This document shows, piece by piece, positions 25,196-34,220 of a stretch of DNA of 36,552 nt. The notes under the pieces were generated by a model. It saw only the letters and a list, made by a program, of their open reading frames with translations, was not told where the DNA came from and made no database searches. The first letter of the stretch is position 1. Each line of letters begins with the position of its first letter. Source of the DNA: an uncultured Nitrosomonas sp. (GTDB lineage Bacteria; Pseudomonadota; Gammaproteobacteria; Burkholderiales; Nitrosomonadaceae); NCBI GenBank assembly GCA_902826115.1, contig CADEDO010000027.1, forward strand, positions 1-36,552, read 5' to 3'. A program made the position numbers and the translations under genes.

Positions 25196-25707
25196 GACTT
25201 TTCTCCCCAATTAATCAGCACCGGCTCATCGCCTGCATTGTCATACAACGCCCAAGCATCCACTTCATCACGATAAACCTGCTCAAAATTTCGCAACCCC
25301 GCTGCAAAACGCCTGCGGATGACCCCGCTCGGTACATCATGACCCCCTTGGCGCACACGTTCCGCCACACGATCAATGGCCATTTGTGAATTCGGCAACG
25401 ACAAGAAAAACAGCGTGACATGATAACCAGCTTCGCGCCAGCGGCGAATCCGGTGCGCATAAGTCAACCCAGAAAGCGTAGTCTCAAAGGCAAAACTTTC
25501 ACCGTGTTCTTCAAGCTCTTTAATACTTTCCAGCATAATACGGGCTGCCTTCATTGCAGCCACATCCGGTGCAAATGGCGACAAACCCGCCGCGATCAAA
25601 TCAGCATTTACGAACTTTGGGCAACCTGCTTCATTGGGCAAAAATTCCCGGGCGAAAGTCGTTTTTCCAGCTCCATTTGGCCCGGCAATAATGATAATTT
25701 TCTTCAT
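25192..25707 (-). CDS. zeta-toxin-like P-loop kinase
   Basis: The 171-aa product starts MKKIIIIAGPNGAGKTTFAREF with Walker A GPNGAGKT (9-16). It continues with FVNADLIAAGLSPF, FAFETTLSGLTY and FFLSLPNSQMAIDRVAERVRQGGHDVP, the order of motifs in the zeta-toxin/AAA_33 family. Zeta enzymes phosphorylate UDP-N-acetylglucosamine or related sugars and block wall synthesis. The ATG at 25707 gives the natural N-terminus; a TTG at 25719 would add four residues. It is coupled to a small gene and to res, and follows mod by 124 bases. Whether it is toxic is not shown by sequence; such kinases are also found as non-toxic regulators. Confidence 0.85.
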   Translation of the reverse strand: MKKIIIIAGPNGAGKTTFAREFLPNEAGCPKFVNADLIAAGLSPFAPDVAAMKAARIMLESIKELEEHGESFAFETTLSGLTYAHRIRRWREAGYHVTLFFLSLPNSQMAIDRVAERVRQGGHDVPSGVIRRRFAAGLRNFEQVYRDEVDAWALYDNAGDEPVLINWGEKS

Positions 25708-25831
25708 GACAAAGACCAACAGGAAAAAATGGGATGTTTGAAGTTTTCACTCACTTGCAGCGCAATTTTTGAATAAACTGGCGCAGGTGATTTAACAGTT
25801 ACCGCAGAATGATCTAATTTCTTCACAACAA

Positions 25832-27493
25832 TCATTCCATTTCCTCACCAAACAACAACCTGCCTTGCACAGAATTCGCGGCATTTTGTCCTTTGGTTCT
25901 GGTTTTCTCTTTTTCAACTGAAGGAGGAGCTTTGGGAAGATTTTCAACTCGTAGCGAATAATCATCGTGCCCCCATTCACAACGTGACAGCACCTGCTTA
26001 GGGATTTTCTTCACGGTGAGATTCAGATACTCGCCACGGCCACGAAAAGCAGTACACAATACTAATAAACTTCGCTCCGATCCCACTTCATCGGAAAGCT
26101 GCTGCAACTGTTCGTGGTTCAGGTTTGCCGTGGTGACGTAGATAAAATCCCGCTCGGTGGAATGCCCGTGTATCCAGTAATGCACTCCAGAAGGTGCATA
26201 GGTGAATCCTTCCAGCTTGCATAAGGCTTGCGCCAGCATCTCAGCGTTGTATTCCTTGTTGATGACCCACTGCCCGTAGGCATCCTGCTGCAACAAGCTG
26301 GGTGCGAGTTTGTAATAGCGGAAACCGCCGCCGCCTTGCCAATTTACTGCTTCGCTAATGCCACCTTGGTCTTCGCCGTCAATAACCTTTTGCAGGCGCG
26401 GGATGATGTGCGTGTGGCAATGATCACCCAGCTCCACCATGATCCAGCGGCGGCCCATCTTGTGCGCGACCGCGCCGGTGGTGCCGGAACCGGCGAAGGA
26501 ATCGAGGATGAGGTCGCCGGGGTTGGATGCGAGTTCCAAAATGCGATAGAGAAGTCTTTCAGGCTTTGGCGTATCAAATGATTTTTCGCCTCCGAATATT
26601 CCTTTAAGCTCAGCACTCGCGTTCCGTGTGCTTCCGGCAAAATCGTACGGCCACCATGTCTGATTTACCACGCCCTCTTTAACTTCCGACAGGTACTTCT
26701 TTTCCATCGGAAACTCGGAGTTGCCATCCTTTCCCCAGTAGATTCTTCCTTCCACTTCCAACTGCTTCAATTTATCTGGGGGTCTCCGCCAACTGCTGCC
26801 TTTGGGAGGCCATACCTCTCTACCAGCCTTGTTGCGTAGCGCGTAATAGTCACGGTCGCGATGCTCTGCCCGAGTCAAGGGTGTGCCGAGCCAAGGGCCA
26901 TTGGGATCATTGTCGGGATTTTTGTATGTTGCAATTTGTTTTTCATTCCGACTCAACAGATTTGGGCTAAACGCTTCAGATTTCCGATAGGCAAGTATGT
27001 GATTGTGCGTCTGTGCAATACCAGTGCTGTTATTGCCTGGCGTGTCCTTTGACTGCCAAACTAAATTCGCCAAAAATTCGCACCGTCCGAAAATTTCATC
27101 GCATAGCACCTTCAGGTAATGCGCTTCGTTGTCGTCAATTGCAATCCACAACGAACCATCATCAGACAGCAACCGCCGGATAATCTCCAGTCGGTCGCGC
27201 ATTAGCGACAACCAAATTGAATGTTCCACTCCGTCATCGTAATGGGTGAATGCGCTGCCGGTGTTGTAAGGCGGATCAATAAACACGCATTTCACCTTGC
27301 CAGAATACTCCGCCTCAAGAGCCTTCAATGCCAACAGGTTGTCACCAAAGATCAGCCGGTTGTCGAAGATATCGCCATCCGTCACCCGATGCTTCGCGTG
27401 ATAACTCTTCGCCGGGTCTTCCAGCAAGATACGCGGCTCCAGCTTAGGCCGATTCTCTTTGCCAATCCAGGTCAGTTCGAGTTTCTGCTTCAT
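25832..27493 (-). CDS. mod: type III DNA methyltransferase Mod (beta-class adenine N6)
   Basis: Mod recognises the target site for the restriction complex and methylates it. Motif IV FIDPPYNTG (D73-P-P-Y76) comes before the AdoMet motif I DSFAGSGTTG (331-340), the beta-class order shared with EcoP15I Mod. The first 50 residues end in DNRLIFGDNLLALK, the family N-terminal block. The region between the motifs, about residues 140-290, should contain the target-recognition domain. At 553 aa it is slightly smaller than EcoP15I Mod (about 640). The ATG overlaps the upstream ATPase stop as ATGA, an unusual coupling of mod to a suicide-type ATPase. Confidence 0.95.
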   Translation of the reverse strand: MKQKLELTWIGKENRPKLEPRILLEDPAKSYHAKHRVTDGDIFDNRLIFGDNLLALKALEAEYSGKVKCVFIDPPYNTGSAFTHYDDGVEHSIWLSLMRDRLEIIRRLLSDDGSLWIAIDDNEAHYLKVLCDEIFGRCEFLANLVWQSKDTPGNNSTGIAQTHNHILAYRKSEAFSPNLLSRNEKQIATYKNPDNDPNGPWLGTPLTRAEHRDRDYYALRNKAGREVWPPKGSSWRRPPDKLKQLEVEGRIYWGKDGNSEFPMEKKYLSEVKEGVVNQTWWPYDFAGSTRNASAELKGIFGGEKSFDTPKPERLLYRILELASNPGDLILDSFAGSGTTGAVAHKMGRRWIMVELGDHCHTHIIPRLQKVIDGEDQGGISEAVNWQGGGGFRYYKLAPSLLQQDAYGQWVINKEYNAEMLAQALCKLEGFTYAPSGVHYWIHGHSTERDFIYVTTANLNHEQLQQLSDEVGSERSLLVLCTAFRGRGEYLNLTVKKIPKQVLSRCEWGHDDYSLRVENLPKAPPSVEKEKTRTKGQNAANSVQGRLLFGEEME

Positions 27494-29724
27494 GCTTTAG
27501 TGACCTCAATATCGCTTCCATCTGTGAATGAGTCACCCATCATCATCCTGTAATGTGCATCATGCCCAGATTTCTCGAAGATCGCTTTGAAGACTTTCAA
27601 GTAGGAATCAACCATTGTTTCATCAACTGTAATGTAAAGGTCGTCATGTGCGTAATGCGACCCATCATGTACCCACGAGCAGAGTGACTTGCAGATAATC
27701 TTCTCTCTTCCTTCGAACATTGCACACAGATGATCAAAATCAATACCCCCTAGAATTTTGAAGTAGTTTTCGAGAATACGGCGAAGCGTGTTTTGTATTG
27801 CCAGATTTGAGCGTCCAGATTTTCGAACTTCTGCCCACAGCAACTCATATGACGTTTTGATGGGGTTGGTCGAGTGCTTCTCGACCTTTGAAGCCAACCC
27901 TGGCTTGCGGACGATCCAAAATGTTTCTTCGTTCATGGCTACATCTTTTCGCTTAGGATTGTAGGTGACTTCCTTGTGGAAGTAGACATTGTGCGTGAGA
28001 ACGAATATTTGCTTGATGTGACCGCTTCCTGATCGAACCTCGTCGAAAAGCCCTTTGATAAGGCTACCGACAATAAAGAGGATGTCACTATCGAGACTGG
28101 AAACTGGATCGTCGAAGACTACAACTCGGTCAGTTGTCATCCCGCTGTCAGACATGCTGCCTTTAAGCAAATGGTAAAAATAGAGGAAGGTAACAAAGGT
28201 CTTCTCACCCTCGCTCAATGTTGCCTTGGCATCGGAGCCATCCGAGCGCACGAGCTTGTAGGACGTACCGTTAGCCGCTTTCGCGAGCTTGAAGCCTTGG
28301 AATCCAAACGATGACAGTAGACTGTTAATGCCGTCAATCGTAGGCTGGACGCTTGTAGTTTGTTTTTCCAGCTCGCTAATCTGCGTTGCCTTTTTCGCCT
28401 TATCCGTTTTCGCCGTTATTAACTGCGTCGTCATCGCCGAAATGGCTTTGTCCAAGCTATCTTTCGCCATCTTGTACGCAGTGAGATCAGTTTTCAGTTC
28501 TTCAAGGACGAACTTCCAAACCTGTGCGGTCAGCGTCGCGCGCTCGGCAGCGAGGTTCGCAACCATATTGTTGTGCATTGCCACTTGGGTATTGGCCGTG
28601 TCAATCAGGGTCTTGATCGCCGCGAAGACGTTACTCAGCGAGTCCAGCTCGATCACCTGGCTTGCCTCCCTTTTCTTTTCAGCAAGGCGCTGGTTATTCA
28701 GCGTGATTTTCGTGTCAAGAAGCTCCTTCTCTGCTTTCAACTTCTCAACATCAAGGAACTTAGGCGGTGATGCAATGATTCCAGCAAGTTGTTGCTGAAT
28801 TCGGGCAGCTTCGGTAGCGTAGTTCGTGACGAGGTCGTCAATTGCCTTGCTGTCTGTCAGAAAGGTCTCGTCAAAATACTCGTTCAGGCTTTGAGCAAAT
28901 GCGTCAGTCGTATCTTGTTGGCAGAATGGACACACTCCATCATTTACGTCGAAATATCCTATACCTCCTCGAACCCAGTCGCTGTTTCCGAGCTTCTTAA
29001 TCATTGCTGCGATATCGACATCTTCTTTACCGATAACCCGCTTCTGCAGAATTGGTGCTGTTTCATACGCGAGGAGTTTGCTTGTATCGAAAGCTGGGAT
29101 TGATGCCTCTTTAGTGGGGGCAGGTCCGAAGACGCTTTCCGCTTTCTTCTCCAACTCTGCCAAGGTGATGAGTGCTGCAACATTGGATGCTTGCTCCTGA
29201 AGCACTTTGCCTTTGAACTTTTCCGAACTGTTCCGGTACCCCTCGAATCCGCCTTGCAGTTTCTCATCGTACTTCTGCTTTTGCACCCAACACTTGTCCT
29301 TCAGTCCCGCCTCAAGCGTCGCCAATTCTCCTTTCTTGCCACCATTCCCTTCCGCACCCTGAAGTCCCTGAGTTAGAGTTTCGATCTTGTTTGTCAGCGC
29401 ATCCAATTCACTCTTTGCCGCTGCAATCTTTGCCAGCGTATCACTTTGCTTTTCACCTAAAGTGAACACCCCTTTCAATTCTGCCGATTGTGTAAAGTTC
29501 CGTTCCACGAAATCGTGGTTGTAAACCATCGGCTGGAGTTTCGTTCCCGCTCGCCAAATGATCTTGCACGCTGGAAATTTAGTTTCTTCCGAAATTATGC
29601 GACTGATAGTGGTTTTCCCTGTGCCGTTTGAACCGAACAAATAATTGAACGCGGATAAGCCAGCCAATATCTGCGGCTCATCCCCATAAGTTGCGACCCC
29701 TTTGATTTCTATTGATTCAATCAA
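27490..29724 (-). CDS. RloC/PrrC-like AAA_13 ATPase with candidate anticodon-nuclease domain
   Basis: The 744-aa protein has an ABC/SMC-type ATPase split by a long coiled coil (about 95-460): Walker A GSNGTGKT (31-38), C265-P-F-C268 in a zinc-hook-like spot, signature LSEGEK (503-508), Walker B VVVFDDP (534-540) and H578 in LTHN. The C-terminal part carries R648-x3-E652 in LRRILENY and H686 in WVHDGSH. PrrC and RloC anticodon nucleases use an Arg-Glu-His triad with very similar spacing (PrrC R320, E324, H356). It starts with TTG at 29724 behind AGAAGGAC. I infer tRNA cleavage as an abortive response tied to the Mod gene it overlaps; other AAA_13 roles are possible. Confidence 0.8.
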   Translation of the reverse strand: MIESIEIKGVATYGDEPQILAGLSAFNYLFGSNGTGKTTISRIISEETKFPACKIIWRAGTKLQPMVYNHDFVERNFTQSAELKGVFTLGEKQSDTLAKIAAAKSELDALTNKIETLTQGLQGAEGNGGKKGELATLEAGLKDKCWVQKQKYDEKLQGGFEGYRNSSEKFKGKVLQEQASNVAALITLAELEKKAESVFGPAPTKEASIPAFDTSKLLAYETAPILQKRVIGKEDVDIAAMIKKLGNSDWVRGGIGYFDVNDGVCPFCQQDTTDAFAQSLNEYFDETFLTDSKAIDDLVTNYATEAARIQQQLAGIIASPPKFLDVEKLKAEKELLDTKITLNNQRLAEKKREASQVIELDSLSNVFAAIKTLIDTANTQVAMHNNMVANLAAERATLTAQVWKFVLEELKTDLTAYKMAKDSLDKAISAMTTQLITAKTDKAKKATQISELEKQTTSVQPTIDGINSLLSSFGFQGFKLAKAANGTSYKLVRSDGSDAKATLSEGEKTFVTFLYFYHLLKGSMSDSGMTTDRVVVFDDPVSSLDSDILFIVGSLIKGLFDEVRSGSGHIKQIFVLTHNVYFHKEVTYNPKRKDVAMNEETFWIVRKPGLASKVEKHSTNPIKTSYELLWAEVRKSGRSNLAIQNTLRRILENYFKILGGIDFDHLCAMFEGREKIICKSLCSWVHDGSHYAHDDLYITVDETMVDSYLKVFKAIFEKSGHDAHYRMMMGDSFTDGSDIEVTKA

Positions 29725-29783
29725 CTTTTGTCCTTCTAAATCATTTCACCTGGTGATCACGCTTTACTTCGAATCGTAGTGAT

Positions 29784-31061
29784 TCATTGACCGCTGTTTC
29801 CAAGAGCCGGCAATTCGAGCCCTTCAATCTCCTGCAACGATTTGCCCGCAATTCCCTGCAAGTCGCCATACATCCCAACTGTAGCCCCCATCACACGCTC
29901 AATCTGCTCTTCACGTTTGGCCCACTGTTTCATAATTGCTTTACGTTCTTTATCAAGATCTTCCTGCATAGTGGAAAACGCTTCAACAATGGCTTCCACA
30001 CGCTGGCGGAAACGTGGGCCGGTGAGGTATTGATAGACCATTTCGGTTTTGGTTTGTTGGCCTTCGGATGACTGGCGTGCCAGAGCAACTTCCAGCAATG
30101 ATTGGCGTAATATCATAGCTACCGGTAGAGCAGCACGCGGATGTGTGACCCAGACACCTTCGACCAATTCGAAGGTTTCAACGCCTTTCGGCAAAATCTG
30201 ACTCACGATCACAGCGATTTCTGCCTTTGCAGTTCGCTGATCATCGCGCAGTTTTACCAGCCACGCGTCGCTCCAGTTCTTGGTGCGCTTGAATTCCCAC
30301 AGAATGGTGCCCCCAGTTTGACCACCTGTGCCGACAACACGGTGCAGCACATCTCCGCCGTATTCTCCCTTGGGCACTGGCTCAATCGCATCGAAAGGAA
30401 ATTTGCTACGCAGCAGATTCTCCAGCTCAAGTTCCTGTACTTCACCTTGTAGTTGCTGAGAACCCTGTTCAGCCCTACGCTTTAGATCTTCGATCTGCTT
30501 CTGCATCGCGGTAATGGTTTGTTCCTTTTCCATCACTTTCAGTTTCTGCTCGTCTTCAGCTTCTTTTTTGGCGAGAGTGCGGACTTCGATCAATCCGTCC
30601 TGCACTCGCTTTTCTACGGTGAGTTCCAGTTCGCGCTTGGCATCATCGAGTTCACGCTGTTTCTTGATGAGCTCAGCTTGTGCTTTCTGCGCTTCCGCCA
30701 ACTTTTCGTCGCGGGATTTAAGCACTTCTTGTAATTCGGTCAGTTCACGCGCTTTGTTTTCCAGCTCGGCAGCGCTGGCCAGTTTAGCCTTCTTAGATTC
30801 TTCCGCAATCACGCGAGCACGCTCTACTTTCAACTGTTCTGCTACTTGATTGGCCACTTGGTCTTCAAGCCTGCGCTTGTCTTCTGCCAGTTGCTTTTCT
30901 TTTTCACGCATGGCTTGTTCACGCTGGATAATTTCGCTGTCTTTTTGCGCCAGTCGTTGCTCAAACTGCCTACGCGTGGATTCAATCAGCGGAGCTGCCA
31001 ATGATTCGGTTAGCTTAATTTCTGTTTTGCAGTTAGGGCAGGTGATCGTTGGCTCTGTCAT
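29784..31061 (-). CDS. DUF2130 protein: zinc ribbon, coiled coil, PD-(D/E)XK-like domain
   Basis: The 425-aa product starts with ITCPNCKTEIKL (C8-x2-C11), half of a zinc ribbon. A coiled coil dense in Glu, Lys and Gln follows at about 25-210. The DUF2130 domain (about 215-400) shows GGDVLHRV with D237 and ILWEFKRTKNWSD with E256-x-K258, matching a restriction-nuclease core. The family has no firm function, but it occurs in defence islands. GGAG precedes the ATG at 31061. It lies 30 bases after the SNF2 gene and 59 before the RloC-like gene, in one operon. Confidence 0.85.
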   Translation of the reverse strand: MTEPTITCPNCKTEIKLTESLAAPLIESTRRQFEQRLAQKDSEIIQREQAMREKEKQLAEDKRRLEDQVANQVAEQLKVERARVIAEESKKAKLASAAELENKARELTELQEVLKSRDEKLAEAQKAQAELIKKQRELDDAKRELELTVEKRVQDGLIEVRTLAKKEAEDEQKLKVMEKEQTITAMQKQIEDLKRRAEQGSQQLQGEVQELELENLLRSKFPFDAIEPVPKGEYGGDVLHRVVGTGGQTGGTILWEFKRTKNWSDAWLVKLRDDQRTAKAEIAVIVSQILPKGVETFELVEGVWVTHPRAALPVAMILRQSLLEVALARQSSEGQQTKTEMVYQYLTGPRFRQRVEAIVEAFSTMQEDLDKERKAIMKQWAKREEQIERVMGATVGMYGDLQGIAGKSLQEIEGLELPALGNSGQ

Positions 31062-31090
31062 AACAATATTTCTCCTGTTTATAGCTATGG

Positions 31091-33946
31091 CTATGAAATA
31101 GTCCAGCGTATTAAAAATAATTGATCAGATCGTATACTTTGGTTCATTTTCCCTTCAATCACCGAAATCAATTCTTCACGCTGCTTGTCTACCTGATCCT
31201 GTGCATCAAAGAGTGAGCGTCGCTTCAGATTGCGCTGCGCCTCTAACGATTTGATCAGTTTTTGTCCGGAGAGCTTTTCTTCCAGAGTCAGTGCAGTTAC
31301 CGCAATACGGCGCGCTTCCTTGATTTGGCGGTCAATTTCTTTAATTTCTCTTTCCAAGCCAACCTTCAAATCATCTGCCCAGCCATCCAGTTTGTCAGCT
31401 TCAGCTTCGAAGAAACGGGCATTGCGTTCTGAAATGTTGCGCTGTATTTCTAATTGGCGCTTTTGGGTTTGTGCTTCCAGAGATGTGTTCTCTAAACTAA
31501 CCTGAACTTGGTTAACCACATTCCCAGGAAGTGTCAGTAGTCGTGCAGCAATTTCCTCATCCAATATTTGGCCATCATCGGTTTCCGCTGCCAAAATAAG
31601 ATGATCTTCCGCTTGATCGAGTGATACAACGCTAAAAAGCGAGAGAGTTAACCAGCCGGACTTGCCAATGAACTCTTCCAGTAATGTAACCTTGCCATCG
31701 TACTGTTGATAATCAAAATGAATTTCTGCTGGAGGCAGGGTACGCATTTTGGCCTGTGCAATGAGTGTTTCAGCGAGTGGGTGATTGAGGCGATAAAGAT
31801 GCGCTTCACCTGATCGCCGTGGCAGTTCATATAATCCAACTGGGATTGTTGCAGCCTGTTCCGGGAAAGGCTGTTTCTCCAGGAGGAACGAGGAATCATC
31901 CAGAAACTCGGCATGGCCGTTGAGTTCATATTGGGTAAGCTGCATCAGCAAGCGTTCGTAATGATTGAGGTAAGCTTTAGATGCCTCGTCTCGCACTTTG
32001 AGCTTTTCACGCACTTCGTCATCAAAATTATCCAATAATTGTTGGCGCGTGCGTGTCATGGATTCATTGATTTCCAAGCTCAATTCGAGCTGGAGCTGAT
32101 CAAAAGCTGTTTGAATTTCTTCCTGCATACGACAGTGCTGATAGATGGCAGCAATGCGTTTCTCAAAATCCACACCCGATTCAATAGCTCCCAGCACTTC
32201 ATCGCTGGCACCAAAAACACCTTCAAATAGCTTGAATTTTTCTGCCAATAATTCGAAAACCCGTTTATCGGCAGCATTCTTGCGGTTAAGGAAGTTTACA
32301 ACCACTACGTCATGTTTTTGGCCATAGCGGTGACAGCGGCCAATTCGCTGTTCGATCCGTTGTGGATTCCATGGCAAATCATAATTAACGACCAATGAGC
32401 AGAATTGAAGGTTGATACCTTCGGCACCGGCTTCCGTTGCGATCATGATACGTCCCGTTTCGCGGAAATAATCGACCAGTGCCGAGCGCATATCTGCGGT
32501 ACGTGATCCTGTCACTCGATCTGTACCTTTGTGACGATCAAGCCACTGATTGTAGATAACTTTGGATTGATCGTCGGTATTAGTGCCATTGAAAAGTACA
32601 ATACCTTCAGAAAAAGGACTGTCTGCCAGCAAGCGCAATAAATAGTTTTGTGTACGGCGTGATTCGGTGAAGATGATTGCTTTCTCAGCTGCGCCAAGTT
32701 CTTTTGCCTTGGCAAATGCAATACCCAGCGCTTCTAGCAGCGCCTTACCCTTAGCATTATGATCGATTGAAATCGCAAGTGCGGCAAAGGCATCAAGCTC
32801 GGCAATTTCCTGTTCGAGAGCCTTACGATCATCCTCGGTGAGCAATTCGGCAGGTTCTTCTTCTGTCCATTCCTCGGCGGTTTCATCAAGTGCCTCATAG
32901 TCCTGATCCAGCTCATCTTCAAGCGATTCTGCGGATTCCTGTTTGCCCAGCTTGCGTTTGAGTCGAGTTGAAATGGAAGTCAGCGCACCCGCAATGGCAA
33001 AGGTGGATGAGGCCAATAACTTGCGTAACACCAGTGTCATCAGGGAACGTTGGCTTGATGGCAGCGCTTGTAGGTTGTCACGTTGCAGATATTCTGAAAC
33101 AAGATGGTAAAGACGATCTTCGCTTTCTTCCGGAGTAAACTCTTCCACCAGCGGCAGGCGCTTGGTGTATGGGATATAGGCAGTAACCTGGCGGCGTAGC
33201 GTTCGATGGCAAACCGGCTTGAGCCGAGCCTTGAGGGTTTGAAATACTTGATCCTGATTTAGATTAGCAAATTGTTCGCGGAAACTTTTTAAATCACCGA
33301 AAGTATGCTCATCAATAAAACTCACCAATCCATAGAGTTCCAGCAGTGAATTTTGTAGTGGTGTAGCTGTAAGCAGTAGCTTATGTTTACCCGCTAATGC
33401 CAGCTTCAGCGTATTTGCTATCACATTTGATGGCTTATAAACATTGCGCAGCCTATGCGCCTCATCAATAACAACCAAATCCCAGGGTATTGCATGAACA
33501 TCTGTGGCCTTACTTTTTGCAAATTGGTATGAGCAAATGATGATTTCGGATAATTCGAATGGACGAAACTTACCTTGTTTGATTGCAGCGTTATAGGATT
33601 TGGCTTCGAGAATACAGCAGGGAAGAAAGAATTTTTCAGTCAGCTCCTGATGCCACTGTTTACGCAGGTTTGAAGGTGTGATGATCAAGATACGCCGTTT
33701 ACGCTCTGCCCACTTTTGGGACAGCACCAATCCGGCTTCAATGGTTTTTCCTAATCCCACTTCATCAGCCAGTAGCGCACCCTTAGAAAGCGGTGAGTTA
33801 AAAGCAAACAAGGCTGCATCGACCTGGTGCGGGTTGATATCCACTTGAGCGCTGGCTACTGCGCCTGCTAATTTCTCGGCGCTATCTGTTGAGAAACGGC
33901 GCGTTAATTCGTATGCAAAGTATTTTGCCTGGAAAGCTGTAATCAT
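31091..33946 (-). CDS. SNF2/RapA-like superfamily 2 helicase
   Basis: The 951-aa protein is a Swi2/Snf2-type double-stranded DNA translocase. Visible motifs are DEVGLGKT (61-68, motif I), LIITPSNLRKQW (Ia), DEAH (161-164, motif II), LLLTATPLQN (III), and in the second lobe GAEGINLQF and PQRIEQRIGRCHRYGQ (V-VI). The C-terminal 300 residues are long helices (LEIQRNISERNARFFEAEADKL, then KEIDRQIKEARR). Similar helicases occur in phage-defence systems such as DISARM (DrmD), but the DISARM partners drmA and drmB are absent. It is the first large gene of the train and probably moves along or remodels DNA for the downstream nucleases. Confidence 0.92.
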   Translation of the reverse strand: MITAFQAKYFAYELTRRFSTDSAEKLAGAVASAQVDINPHQVDAALFAFNSPLSKGALLADEVGLGKTIEAGLVLSQKWAERKRRILIITPSNLRKQWHQELTEKFFLPCCILEAKSYNAAIKQGKFRPFELSEIIICSYQFAKSKATDVHAIPWDLVVIDEAHRLRNVYKPSNVIANTLKLALAGKHKLLLTATPLQNSLLELYGLVSFIDEHTFGDLKSFREQFANLNQDQVFQTLKARLKPVCHRTLRRQVTAYIPYTKRLPLVEEFTPEESEDRLYHLVSEYLQRDNLQALPSSQRSLMTLVLRKLLASSTFAIAGALTSISTRLKRKLGKQESAESLEDELDQDYEALDETAEEWTEEEPAELLTEDDRKALEQEIAELDAFAALAISIDHNAKGKALLEALGIAFAKAKELGAAEKAIIFTESRRTQNYLLRLLADSPFSEGIVLFNGTNTDDQSKVIYNQWLDRHKGTDRVTGSRTADMRSALVDYFRETGRIMIATEAGAEGINLQFCSLVVNYDLPWNPQRIEQRIGRCHRYGQKHDVVVVNFLNRKNAADKRVFELLAEKFKLFEGVFGASDEVLGAIESGVDFEKRIAAIYQHCRMQEEIQTAFDQLQLELSLEINESMTRTRQQLLDNFDDEVREKLKVRDEASKAYLNHYERLLMQLTQYELNGHAEFLDDSSFLLEKQPFPEQAATIPVGLYELPRRSGEAHLYRLNHPLAETLIAQAKMRTLPPAEIHFDYQQYDGKVTLLEEFIGKSGWLTLSLFSVVSLDQAEDHLILAAETDDGQILDEEIAARLLTLPGNVVNQVQVSLENTSLEAQTQKRQLEIQRNISERNARFFEAEADKLDGWADDLKVGLEREIKEIDRQIKEARRIAVTALTLEEKLSGQKLIKSLEAQRNLKRRSLFDAQDQVDKQREELISVIEGKMNQSIRSDQLFLIRWTIS

Positions 33947-34010
33947 TAGCCGAAGTCCATCACCAGTTATTCCAATTCATATCGGCCAGAATGATTTAAA
34001 AGACTTTCGA

Positions 34011-34220
34011 CTATTTCAAATATGTAGAAATGTACTGTATATCATCTAAATAATCAAATTGTTGAAGTTTATACTTGAATCTGCCAAGACAGGATGTTTG
34101 GATCATCAGCAAAAATATTTCTCTGCCATCATACCCAGACGCAACAGTTGTTCGTCGTGCTGGCTTAATACCGAAAAGTTTGATGTCGCCATTGCTATTG
34201 ATTTTCCAAATACTTGGCAA
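34011..34220 (-). CDS. small hypothetical protein upstream of the SNF2 gene
   Basis: The open frame encodes up to 69 aa from TTG at 34220, containing GDIKLFGIKPARRTTVASGY and LGRFKYKLQQFDYLDD. It ends 64 bases before the helicase start and could be the first gene of the operon. No ribosome site is clear, and the in-frame stop a few codons upstream limits it. Two overlapping plus-strand frames look less protein-like. It may also be the tail of a lost gene. No family is recognised. Confidence 0.35.
   Translation of the reverse strand: MPSIWKINSNGDIKLFGIKPARRTTVASGYDGREIFLLMIQTSCLGRFKYKLQQFDYLDDIQYISTYLK

Noticed and set aside
28289..28798. Open frame of 169 codons on plus, opposite the RloC-like gene
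   Set aside because: It is antisense to a well-supported coding gene, low in charged core motifs, and has no ribosome site; it is a shadow of the minus-strand codons.
31091..33946. DISARM drmD and a full DISARM system
   Set aside because: The SNF2 helicase resembles that class, but drmA, drmB and drmC are absent and the methyltransferase is a type III Mod paired with Res.
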